A stretch of 64,000 nucleotides of DNA from assembly GCF_006517255.1 (NCBI RefSeq), contig NZ_CP041185.1, positions 1,364,001 through 1,428,000 of the forward strand, written 5' to 3'. This DNA comes from Janthinobacterium tructae. GTDB taxonomy: Bacteria > Pseudomonadota > Gammaproteobacteria > Burkholderiales > Burkholderiaceae_D. This document shows positions 19,057-27,004 of the stretch, piece by piece. The notes beneath the pieces were generated by a model, which worked only from the letters and a program-made list of their open reading frames with translations, was not told the origin of the DNA and ran no database searches. Within the stretch, counting starts at the first letter, position 1; every line of letters begins with the position of its first letter. Position numbers and translations under genes: made by a program.

Positions 19057-19470
19057 TCAAGCCAGCGTTTCAACGGCTGGATATAACTCATGGTCTTCGC
19101 GGCGCATGCGCTGGAACAGCGCGTGCAGCACGGTATTGGCTTCGCTGCGGAAGGCATCCGGCTCGGCCGCCAGGCGCACGGGCGTATTCCAGCGGCCGGC
19201 AAAATCGAGGTAGGCGCCGGCGATGCCGTGCATCTCGTTTTCGTACTGGCGGCCCAGCTGGGCCACCTTGGCCACGCCGCACGCCTGCGCGGCCGGATAC
19301 AGGTAGCGCTGCTCGACGGCCAGATGCAGTTTGATCAAGCCGCTCATGGCGATGATCTGTTCGGCAATGGCCTGCGCCTGCGCGGCCACACCGCCGCGCG
19401 CCAGCTGGCGCAAGGCATCGATGGAGGCCAGGATGGCCAGATGCTGCTGTTTGAATTTGTCGATATTCAT
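19057..19470 (-). CDS. Hemerythrin-domain protein
   Basis: 137-residue four-helix protein of the hemerythrin HHE family. Its di-iron ligands would be the His/Glu residues in FKQQHLAIL, IKLHLAVEQRYLYP and RMRREDHELYP. Related proteins act in NO/O2 sensing or repair of damaged iron centres. It precedes hmp on the same strand with a 31-bp gap and lies downstream of a 23-bp NsrR-like operator, so it probably belongs to the nitrosative-stress regulon. Exact activity is unknown. Confidence 0.88.
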   Translation of the reverse strand: MNIDKFKQQHLAILASIDALRQLARGGVAAQAQAIAEQIIAMSGLIKLHLAVEQRYLYPAAQACGVAKVAQLGRQYENEMHGIAGAYLDFAGRWNTPVRLAAEPDAFRSEANTVLHALFQRMRREDHELYPAVETLA

Positions 19471-19517
19471 GGCGTGTTTCTCTTGTTGATTGTTGCCAGT
19501 GTAGCGGAATTCGCATA

Positions 19518-19540
19518 AACATGCAAATCATATACATCTT
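19518..19540 (-). promoter_or_regulatory. NsrR-type operator upstream of hemerythrin-hmp
   Basis: A 23-bp imperfect palindrome. On the minus strand its outer halves read AAGATGTATAT and ATTTGCATGTT around a central G. This reproduces the 11-1-11 layout and AAGATG edges of known NsrR sites, with one edge degenerate. It ends about 48 bases before the hemerythrin start codon, a position suited to repression. Confidence 0.75.
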
Positions 19541-19693
19541 TAAAATGGCAGGTTTCCCGCGGAAATCTGGATCGACATTGCCACTATGTGCGGCACAGAA
19601 CACAAGCCACAATCGTGCTTGCCTATAATTTATTCATCACAGTGCGGGGCCGTTTGCGGCCGTGCCGCACCCTCCACTCAGCCAAGGATGAGC

Positions 19694-20587
19694 ATGAAAA
19701 TGAAGACGGACACGGTCAAGACGGGCACAGGCCAGGCGCAGCAACTGGCCGGCATCATCAACGAGCACCACACGGCACTGCTGGACGGCTGGATGGCCGG
19801 CCTGATCGACCGCCTGGTGCGGCGCGACAAGATCGCCGAAAACGAGCTGCGCCAGCAGGCGTCGCAACTGCTGCCGCTGCTGGCGGGCGCCCTCGACAGC
19901 GGCGACTCGTTCGACATCGAAGGCGGCGCCTGGGACGATACGCGCCAGTTGATCGCTGAAATATCGCAGTCGCGCGTGCGCCAGGGCTATTCGCCGATCG
20001 ACACGGCCAGCTTCATGTTCTCCCTCAAGGAACCGCTGTTCGCCTACCTGCGCAAGGAAATCACGGCGCAGCCTGAGCAGCTGGGCGACGCCATCATCAG
20101 CACCAGCAAATTGTTCGACGAACTGGGCCTGCTGACCATCGCCATCTACCAGAAGGCGCGCGAACAGGTGATTCTGCGCCAGCAGCAGGAATTGCTGGAA
20201 CTGTCCACGCCCGTGGTGCAGCTGTGGCAAAACGTGCTGGCCCTGCCCCTGATCGGCACCCTCGACAGCGCCCGCACGCAGGTGGTGATGGAAAGCCTGC
20301 TGCAAAAGATCGTCGACACGGGCGCCCTGATCGCCATCATCGACATCACGGGCGTGCCCACCGTCGACACGCTGGTGGCGCAGCACCTGCTGAAAACCAT
20401 CGCCGCCGCGCGCCTGATGGGTGCCGACTGCATCATCAGCGGCATCCGCCCGCAGATCGCGCAAACCATCGTGCACCTGGGCGTCAACCTGGAAGACGTG
20501 ATGACCAAGGCCACCCTGGCCGACGCCTTCGTCGTGGCCCTGAAACGCACGAGTTCCAGCATCACCTACCAGCAGCAACAACACTGA
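19694..20587 (+). CDS. rsbR: RsbR-type stressosome sensor/scaffold
   Basis: 297-residue stressosome protein. The N-terminal RsbRD_N helical domain covers about 10-150 (IINEHHTALLDGWMAGLIDR). A linker helix follows, and then a C-terminal STAS domain containing IIDITGVPTVDTLVAQHLLK and GIRPQIAQTIVHLGV, the segment that carries the phosphorylated threonines in RsbR. With RsbS it should build the icosahedral stressosome core. The ATG at 19694 has AAGG six bases upstream; an ATG at 19688 overlaps that site. It is first in a tightly packed plus-strand cluster with rsbS and rsbT. Confidence 0.9.
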   Translation: MKMKTDTVKTGTGQAQQLAGIINEHHTALLDGWMAGLIDRLVRRDKIAENELRQQASQLLPLLAGALDSGDSFDIEGGAWDDTRQLIAEISQSRVRQGYSPIDTASFMFSLKEPLFAYLRKEITAQPEQLGDAIISTSKLFDELGLLTIAIYQKAREQVILRQQQELLELSTPVVQLWQNVLALPLIGTLDSARTQVVMESLLQKIVDTGALIAIIDITGVPTVDTLVAQHLLKTIAAARLMGADCIISGIRPQIAQTIVHLGVNLEDVMTKATLADAFVVALKRTSSSITYQQQQH

Positions 20588-20594
20588 GGCGCCT

Positions 20595-20957
20595 ATGGAG
20601 AGAATCCCCATTTTACGCATGGGCCGGCTGCTGCTGGTGACGATCCAGGTGGACATGCATGACCGCCTGGCGATGACCTTGCAGGACGACCTGACCACGC
20701 GCATCGTGACGGACCGCGCCACGGGCGTGCTGATCGACATTTCCGCGCTCGACATCGTCGACTCCTTCATCGGCCGCATGATCAGCAACACCGCGGCGAT
20801 GGCGAAAATCCTCGACGCGCGCACGGTGGTCGTCGGCATGCAGCCGGCTGTCGCCATCACGCTGGTGGAACTGGGCCTGACGCTGGAAGGCGTGAGCACG
20901 GCGCTGAACGTGGAACGGGGCATCAAGCTGCTGGAACGGGACGGCGCATGCGCATGA
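20595..20957 (+). CDS. rsbS: RsbS-type STAS stressosome core protein
   Basis: 120-residue single STAS domain protein, the minimal stressosome scaffold. The phosphorylation segment DISALDIVDSFIGRMISN aligns with the B. subtilis RsbS site, placing the acceptor serine at about residue 57. The downstream VVGMQPAVAITLVELGLTLEGV is also characteristic. It lies seven bases after rsbR and overlaps rsbT by about ten bases. Phosphorylation by RsbT would release RsbT from the complex. Confidence 0.93.
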   Translation: MERIPILRMGRLLLVTIQVDMHDRLAMTLQDDLTTRIVTDRATGVLIDISALDIVDSFIGRMISNTAAMAKILDARTVVVGMQPAVAITLVELGLTLEGVSTALNVERGIKLLERDGACA

Positions 20958-21391
20958 CGGGGGCCGCCGTGCTGGGCGCGCAGACACAGGGACCCGCACA
21001 GATCCTGCCCCTGCACAGCGACGAAGACGTCGTGCGGCTGCGCAAGCAGGTGCGCGACAGCATGGTCGCCATGGGTTTTGGCCTGATCGAACAGACCAAG
21101 ATCATCACGGCGGCCAGCGAACTGGCGCGCAACACCTTGCGCTACGGCGGCGGCGGTGAAGCGCGCATTGCGCGCGTCAGCGATGGCGCGCGCCAGGGCC
21201 TGGAATTGCGCTTTGTCGACGCGGGACCGGGCATCGACGATATTGCCCTGGCGCTGACCGATGGCTATACCAGCGGCGGCGGACTGGGACTGGGGCTGGG
21301 CGGCGCCAAGCGCCTGGCCGACGCCTTTTACATCGACACGGTGCCCGGCGCGGGCACCACCGTCACCATCGCGAAATGGAAGCTGTTTTGA
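20948..21391 (+). CDS. rsbT: RsbT-type switch serine kinase
   Basis: 147-residue GHKL ATPase-fold kinase. The N-box is ASELARNTLRYGGGG; the G1 and G2 boxes are DAGPGIDDI and GGLGLGLGGAKRLAD. In characterised stressosomes RsbT phosphorylates RsbS and RsbR and, once released, activates a partner. Two starts are possible: ATG at 20948 or ATG at 20954, the latter forming ATGA with the rsbS stop. The 3' end overlaps the phosphatase gene by 16 bases. Confidence 0.92.
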   Translation: MRMTGAAVLGAQTQGPAQILPLHSDEDVVRLRKQVRDSMVAMGFGLIEQTKIITAASELARNTLRYGGGGEARIARVSDGARQGLELRFVDAGPGIDDIALALTDGYTSGGGLGLGLGGAKRLADAFYIDTVPGAGTTVTIAKWKLF

Positions 21392-22473
21392 ACCACATCG
21401 AGCAAGCCCCTGACATTGCCAGGCAACGCAGTTTTCCCATCGGCGAACCGAGCGAGATCGCCGCGGCCCGCCGTGCCGGCAACGAACTGGCGCGCCGCAT
21501 CGGCTTCGACGACGTGCGCACGGGCCAGCTGGCCATCATCATCAGCGAAGCGGCGACCAACATCGTCAAGCACGCGCAGCGCGGCGAAATCCTGCTGCGC
21601 AAGGTGCTGCGCGGCGGCACCAGCGGCATCGAAGTGCTGGCCATCGACAACGGTCCCGGCATGGCGAATGTGCGCCAGCACATGCAGGACGGCCATTCCA
21701 CCACGGGCACCTACGGCGTGGGCCTGGGCGCGATACGCCGCCTGAGCCAGGAATTCGACCTGTACACGGCGCCCGGCAAGGGCACAGTGCTGATGACGGT
21801 GGTGTGGGGGCCGAACGCCAGCAGCGCCATCCCCGCCCATCCGAACTGGCAGATCGGCGCCGTATGCCTGCCGCTGGCGTCAGAACAGGTGTGCGGCGAC
21901 GCCTGGAACGTCGTCTGCGAAGGCCATGAACTGAGCCTGATGGTGGCCGATGGCCTGGGCCACGGCCCGCTGGCGGCGCGCGCCTCGGAATGCGCCAGCG
22001 CGCTGCTGGAACACGCCACGCCCGGCCTGCCGCCCCTGCCCGCCCCCTTCATCGAACTGGCCCACGGCGCCCTGCGCGCCACGCGCGGCGCGGCCCTGGC
22101 GGTGGCGCACATCGACAGCGCGCGCCGCCAATTGCGCTATGCCGGCGTGGGCAACATCGCCGCCTGCGCCTTCGACGCGCAGCAGCGCCGGCATCTGCTG
22201 TCGCATAACGGCATCGTCGGCAGCAATCTGCGCAAGGTGCAGGAATTTTGCTATGCGTGGCAACCGGGCATGACCTTGATCATGCATAGCGACGGCCTGC
22301 ATACGCGCTGGGACCTGGAACGCTATCCGGGCCTGGCGCAATGCCACCCCAGCCTCGTCGCCGCCGTGCTGTACCGCGATTTTGCGCGCGGACGCGACGA
22401 CATCACGGTGGTGGTGCTGCGCGAACATGAGGAGCACCGGCATGCCGGTGCGGAAAGGAACGACACGCCATGA
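21376..22473 (+). CDS. ATPase-SpoIIE fusion: anti-sigma-type kinase domain with PP2C phosphatase
   Basis: 365-residue two-domain protein. The N-terminal GHKL domain (about 20-145) has the N-box ISEAATNIVKHAQRG and G boxes DNGPGMANV and TYGVGLGAIRRL, and is related to RsbW/RsbT kinases. The C-terminal PP2C domain (about 155-350) has metal-binding motifs CGDAW, VADGLGHG, SDGLHTRW and GRDDITVVV, and resembles RsbX, which dephosphorylates stressosome STAS proteins. It probably resets RsbR/RsbS, while the ATPase half may antagonise or mimic RsbT. The gene overlaps rsbT by 16 bases and the next kinase gene by four (ATGA). Confidence 0.88.
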   Translation: MEAVLNHIEQAPDIARQRSFPIGEPSEIAAARRAGNELARRIGFDDVRTGQLAIIISEAATNIVKHAQRGEILLRKVLRGGTSGIEVLAIDNGPGMANVRQHMQDGHSTTGTYGVGLGAIRRLSQEFDLYTAPGKGTVLMTVVWGPNASSAIPAHPNWQIGAVCLPLASEQVCGDAWNVVCEGHELSLMVADGLGHGPLAARASECASALLEHATPGLPPLPAPFIELAHGALRATRGAALAVAHIDSARRQLRYAGVGNIAACAFDAQQRRHLLSHNGIVGSNLRKVQEFCYAWQPGMTLIMHSDGLHTRWDLERYPGLAQCHPSLVAAVLYRDFARGRDDITVVVLREHEEHRHAGAERNDTP

Positions 22474-24293
22474 CACAACGCATATTGACGGCGCATATCG
22501 GCAGCGAACTCGATGTGGTGGGCGCACGCCAGCGCGCGCGCCAAATCGCCGCCCTGTGCGGCTTCGGCGTGCAGGACCAGGTGCGCATCGCCACGGCCGT
22601 GTCTGAACTGGCGCGCAACGTCTACAACTACGCCGGCAGCGGCAAGATCCACTTCGCCATCGATGGCCAGACGGCGCCGCAGGTACTCAGCATCCGCATC
22701 GAGGACCAGGGCCCCGGCATCGCGCAGCTCGACCAGATACTGGCCGGCAGCTACCGCTCGCCCACGGGCATGGGCCTGGGCATCCTGGGCGCCCAGCGCC
22801 TGATGGACCGCTGCCATATCCACAGCGCGCCGGGCGCTGGCACGCACATCACGCTGCAAAAACTGTTCCCGCGCGACGCGCCCCTGCTCGACGGCAGCAT
22901 GATCGGCGCGCTGTCCGGCAGCCTGCAGGCGCTGCCATCGGATATCACGCTGTCCGAAGTGCAGCAGCAGAACCGCGAACTGCTGAGCACCTTGGCCGAA
23001 CTGAAGACGCGCCAGGACGATTTATTACAGCTGACGCGCGAACTGGAAGACACCAACCGGGGCGTGGTGGCGCTGTTCGCGGAACTCGATGAAAAAGCCG
23101 ACCACCTGCGCCGCGCCGACCAGATGAAATCGCGCTTCCTGTCGAACATGAGCCATGAATTCCGCACGCCGCTCAGCTCCATCCGCGCCCTGTCCAAGCT
23201 GCTGCTCGACCGCATCGACGGCGAGCTGTCGCAGGAGCAGGAAAAGCAGGTGCTGTTCATCCTGCAAAGCGCCGTCAGCCTGAGCGACCTGGTCAACGAC
23301 TTGCTGGACCTGGCCAAGATCGAGGCGGGCAAGGTCGACGTGCACGCCAACAGTTTCAAAGTAGCCGACCTGTTCAGCGCCCTGCGCGGCATGCTGCGCC
23401 CGCTGCTGGTGTCCGATTCGCTCACCCTGACCTTCATCGACCCCGATCCGGCGCTGCAGATCCATACGGATGAAGGCAAGCTGTCCCAGATTCTGCGCAA
23501 CTTCATCGCCAACGCCCTCAAGTTCACCGAGGCCGGCGCCATCATCGTCAGCGCCACGCCCTTGCCGGAGCAGGACGCCATCCGCTTTTCCGTCTCCGAC
23601 ACGGGCCTGGGCATCGCCGCCGACGACGTGCAGCTGATCTTCGAGGAATTCAGCCAGGTGGAAAACCACATGCAGCGCAAGGTCAAGGGCACGGGCCTGG
23701 GCCTGCCCCTGTGCCGCAACCTGGCCACCCTGCTCAACGGCACGGTGGCCGTGGAAAGCACGCCGGGCCAGGGGTCGCTGTTTTCCGTCATCCTGCCCGC
23801 CACCTACCATGCGCCCGAGGGCAGCCTGCCGCCCTGCGCGCCGGCCAACGACAACGGCAACGACCAGCGCATCGGCGTGCTGGTGGTGGAAGACAATCCG
23901 CCCATCCGCCTGCTGTATGAAAAATTCCTGGCCGGCAGCGAATTTCGCGTGGTTCCCGCGCGCAGCGTGCGCGAGGCGCAGGAACGCTGGGAACAGCAGC
24001 GCCCTGCCGCCGTCATCCTCGACATCCTGCTGCACGGCGAAACGGCCTGGCACTGGCTGGCCGAGTTGAAAAACGACCCGCTGCGGCGCCAGGTGCCCGT
24101 CATCGTCGCCACCGAGATCGACGACGTACGCAAGGGCCTGGCCCTGGGCGCCGACGCCTACTACGTCAAGCCGCTGTCGCGCCAGCAATTGCTGGCAACC
24201 CTGCGCGCGCTGATCGGCAATCCACACCACCGGCAAGAGCCGGTTCCGCCGCAAGGCACAACCACCTGGGACAATGCGCATGCTACCGGATAA
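22470..24293 (+). CDS. RsbT-like ATPase fused to hybrid histidine kinase
   Basis: 607-residue fusion. Residues 1-135 are an RsbT-like GHKL domain (VSELARNVYNYAGSG, DQGPGIAQL, GMGLGILGAQRLMD). A coiled-coil-like linker follows (about 160-220). HisKA has FLSNMSHEFRTPLSSI with His229, and a second HATPase follows (LRNFIANALKFTEAG, DTGLGIA, GTGLGLPLCRNLA). A receiver domain at about 468-585 (VLVVEDN) has Asp518 in VILDILLHG. There is no transmembrane segment, so it is a cytoplasmic kinase that could take its input directly from the stressosome. The ATG overlaps the upstream stop as ATGA, and the 3' end overlaps the next gene by 20 bases. Confidence 0.9.
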   Translation: MTQRILTAHIGSELDVVGARQRARQIAALCGFGVQDQVRIATAVSELARNVYNYAGSGKIHFAIDGQTAPQVLSIRIEDQGPGIAQLDQILAGSYRSPTGMGLGILGAQRLMDRCHIHSAPGAGTHITLQKLFPRDAPLLDGSMIGALSGSLQALPSDITLSEVQQQNRELLSTLAELKTRQDDLLQLTRELEDTNRGVVALFAELDEKADHLRRADQMKSRFLSNMSHEFRTPLSSIRALSKLLLDRIDGELSQEQEKQVLFILQSAVSLSDLVNDLLDLAKIEAGKVDVHANSFKVADLFSALRGMLRPLLVSDSLTLTFIDPDPALQIHTDEGKLSQILRNFIANALKFTEAGAIIVSATPLPEQDAIRFSVSDTGLGIAADDVQLIFEEFSQVENHMQRKVKGTGLGLPLCRNLATLLNGTVAVESTPGQGSLFSVILPATYHAPEGSLPPCAPANDNGNDQRIGVLVVEDNPPIRLLYEKFLAGSEFRVVPARSVREAQERWEQQRPAAVILDILLHGETAWHWLAELKNDPLRRQVPVIVATEIDDVRKGLALGADAYYVKPLSRQQLLATLRALIGNPHHRQEPVPPQGTTTWDNAHATG

Positions 24294-25791
24294 CAATAGC
24301 GATGCTCTGATCCTCAACGTCGATGACAGCGACGGCGCCCGCTACGCCAAGTCGCGCATCCTCCAACGCGCCGGCTTCAAGGTCATCGAAGCGTCGAACG
24401 GGGGCGACGCGCTGCTGCGCGCCCGCCAGGACCGCCCCAACCTGATCCTGCTCGACGTCAAGCTGCCCGACATCAACGGCCTGGAAGTATGCCGCCAGTT
24501 GAAGGGCGGCGCCGAGACGAACACCATCCTGGTGCTGCAGACGTCGGCCTCGTGCATCGGCACGGCCGACAAGATCCGCGCCCTGGACGGCGGCGCCGAC
24601 AATTACCTGGTCGAGCCGATCGAGGCCGATGAACTGATCGCCAACGTCAGGGCGCTGCTGCGCCTGGGCCGGGTCGAGCGCGAGCTGCGCGAGGTAGACC
24701 GCCGCAAGGATGAATTCCTGGCCACCCTGGCGCACGAATTGCGCAATCCGCTGGGCCCCATCCGCACGGCGCTGGCCCTGCTGTGCAAGCTCGATCCCGT
24801 CGTGCCGGCCATGCAGGACAATGCGCGCCGCACCATCGGCCGCCATACGGACCACCTGGTGCGCCTGGTGGACGACCTGCTCGACGTGTCGCGCATTTCA
24901 CAGGGCAAGATCTCGCTGCAATGGGAAAGCGTGAGCCTGGCCAGCGTCATGCGCAGCGCGCTGGAAACCAGTTCGCACAGCGTCGAGGCGCGCGGCCACG
25001 CACTGGACGTGCACCTGCCCCAGGAAGAACTGTGGGTCTGCGGCGACGCCGTGCGCCTGTCGCAGATCGTCGCCAACCTGCTGCTCAACGCGGCCAAGTT
25101 CACGGCGCCGGGTGGACGCATCGCCATTTCCGCCGTGCGCGAAGACGATAACGTGCGCATACGCCTGAGCGACAACGGCATCGGCATCGCCGCCGCCAGC
25201 ATCGACAGCATCTTCGGCCTGTTCGAGCAAAGCGGCCACTCGCCCGACCGGGTGCAGGATGGCCTGGGCATCGGCCTGTCACTGGTGCGCAAGCTGGTGA
25301 CCTTGCACGGTGGCCAGGTCAGCGTGCACAGCCCTGGCGTAGGGCTGGGCAGCACCTTCGAAGTCATCTTGCCGCTCGACGCCAACGTGCCGCTGCCGGT
25401 CGCACCGGCGCCGCAGGCGGCCAGTGGCGCCAGCCAGCGCATCCTCGTCGTCGACGACAACTGCGATGCGGCCGACACCCTGGCCGAACTGCTGGAAATG
25501 TACGGCCACACGGTGCGCACGGCCTACACGGGCACGCAAGCGACCGAGCGCACGCTGGAGTTCAAGCCCGACATCGTCTTTCTCGACATCGGCCTGCCCG
25601 ACATGAGCGGCTACGAGGTGGCCGTCCAACTGCGCCAACTGCCGATCCCGCAGCAATTCCTGCTCGTCGCACTGACCGGCTATGGCCAGGAACACGACCG
25701 CCAGGCGGCCCTGGCGTCGGGCTTCAATGAACATTTTGCCAAGCCCGTCGATTTCGGCAAGCTGGCCATGCTGGGTCTGCATATCGCCTGA
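24274..25791 (+). CDS. REC-HisKA-HATPase-REC hybrid kinase
   Basis: 505-residue cytoplasmic protein. The N-terminal receiver has Asp61 in LILLDVKLPDING. HisKA follows with FLATLAHELRNPLGPI and His154, then HATPase (VANLLLNAAKFTAPGG, DNGIGIA, DGLGIGLSLVRKLV). The C-terminal receiver starts ILVVDDN, with Asp438 in IVFLDIGLPDMSGYE. It is the last gene of the stressosome cluster. It probably receives phosphate from the upstream fusion kinase at REC1 and relays it through its own kinase and REC2. No DNA-binding or cyclase output domain is present, so the final target lies elsewhere. An ATG at 24280 is an alternative start. Confidence 0.92.
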   Translation: MRMLPDNNSDALILNVDDSDGARYAKSRILQRAGFKVIEASNGGDALLRARQDRPNLILLDVKLPDINGLEVCRQLKGGAETNTILVLQTSASCIGTADKIRALDGGADNYLVEPIEADELIANVRALLRLGRVERELREVDRRKDEFLATLAHELRNPLGPIRTALALLCKLDPVVPAMQDNARRTIGRHTDHLVRLVDDLLDVSRISQGKISLQWESVSLASVMRSALETSSHSVEARGHALDVHLPQEELWVCGDAVRLSQIVANLLLNAAKFTAPGGRIAISAVREDDNVRIRLSDNGIGIAAASIDSIFGLFEQSGHSPDRVQDGLGIGLSLVRKLVTLHGGQVSVHSPGVGLGSTFEVILPLDANVPLPVAPAPQAASGASQRILVVDDNCDAADTLAELLEMYGHTVRTAYTGTQATERTLEFKPDIVFLDIGLPDMSGYEVAVQLRQLPIPQQFLLVALTGYGQEHDRQAALASGFNEHFAKPVDFGKLAMLGLHIA

Positions 25792-25865
25792 TGCGCGGGG
25801 TGGCGGCTGCCGGTTGACCAGGCGTCGGCTATAATCGGCGGCCGCCTCACCTCTGGAAGCATGAC

Positions 25866-26987
25866 ATGACAACTCGCGCGCCACTGCTGCGCATCACCAT
25901 GATACTGGGCGCCCTGCACGCCCTGCTGGGCTGGCTGCTGCTGCCTGCACTGCCCGTCGGCCTGGCCGGCTGGCTGCTGGGCGGCGCCGTCTTGCTGGCC
26001 TCGACCATGCTCATGCCGATGACCATCTTCGCGCGCGCCGTCACGGGCGATACGCGCCTGGCCGACCGTCTGAGCTGGGCCGGCTCGCTGTGCATGGGCT
26101 TTTTTTCCTCGCTGTTCGTGCTGACCGTGCTGCGCGAGCTGCTGATGCTGATTCCCGCCGCCCTCCCCCACGCGCAGGCATCCGCAGTGGCAGTGCTGCT
26201 CCTGGCGCTGCTGGCCACCGTCGTCGGCTTCATCAATGCCCGCAGGGTAGCGCGCGTGCGCGAAGTGACGGTGCCGATCGCCGGTCTGCCGGCCTCCTTG
26301 CAGGGCTACACCATCGTGCAACTGAGCGACATCCATGTGGGCGCCACCATCCAGCGCGCCTACGTGGAAGCCATCGTCGCGCGCGCCAACGGCCTGCAGG
26401 CGGACCTCATCGCCATCACGGGCGACGTGGTCGACGGCACGGTGGCGCAACTGGGCAGCCATACGGCGCCGCTGGGCGAGCTGCGCGCGCGCCACGGCGT
26501 CTTCCTCGTGACGGGCAACCACGAATACTATTCGGGCGCGACGCCCTGGGTGGCGGAATTTCGCCGCCTGGGCTTGCGCGTGCTGATGAACGAACATGCG
26601 GTGCTGGAACACGACGGCGCGCGCCTGGCGCTGGCCGGCGTCACCGATTTCAATGCGGCCGCCTTCGATCCGGCGCAGAAGAGCGACCCGCAAGCGGCGA
26701 TCGCCGGTGCACCGGCCGATATCCCCCGCATTCTGCTGGCGCACCAGCCGCGCAGCGCGCCCGAGGCCGAAGCGGCCGGCTACGACCTGCAATTGTCGGG
26801 CCACACGCACGGCGGCCAGTTCTGGCCATGGAATTTGTTCGTGCCGCTGCAGCAGCCGTATGTGGCGGGCCTGCACCGGCGCGGCCGCCTGTGGATTTAC
26901 GTCAGCCGCGGCACCGGGTACTGGGGCCCGCCGAAACGCATCGGCGCGCCGGCCGAGATTACGCGACTCAGGCTGGTGGCGGCGTAG
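25866..26987 (+). CDS. Membrane-anchored calcineurin-like metallophosphoesterase
   Basis: 373-residue phosphoesterase with three or four N-terminal hydrophobic helices (about 10-125). A two-metal catalytic domain then carries all five motifs: QLSDIHVG, ITGDVVDG, VTGNHEYY, LLAHQPR and SGHTHGGQFWP. The family includes YkuE/YaeI-type lipid phosphoesterases, but the substrate is not determinable. GGAAG lies six bases before the ATG at 25866, and a TATAAT-like -10 lies at 25830-25835. It is separate from the stressosome operon, 74 bases downstream. Confidence 0.9.
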   Translation: MTTRAPLLRITMILGALHALLGWLLLPALPVGLAGWLLGGAVLLASTMLMPMTIFARAVTGDTRLADRLSWAGSLCMGFFSSLFVLTVLRELLMLIPAALPHAQASAVAVLLLALLATVVGFINARRVARVREVTVPIAGLPASLQGYTIVQLSDIHVGATIQRAYVEAIVARANGLQADLIAITGDVVDGTVAQLGSHTAPLGELRARHGVFLVTGNHEYYSGATPWVAEFRRLGLRVLMNEHAVLEHDGARLALAGVTDFNAAAFDPAQKSDPQAAIAGAPADIPRILLAHQPRSAPEAEAAGYDLQLSGHTHGGQFWPWNLFVPLQQPYVAGLHRRGRLWIYVSRGTGYWGPPKRIGAPAEITRLRLVAA

Positions 26988-27004
26988 GCATCACTCATCA
27001 CTCG

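Noticed and set aside
25814..25835. TTGACC and TATAAT before the metallophosphoesterase considered as a full promoter
   Set aside because: Only about 10 bases separate them, far too short; only the -10-like element is kept.
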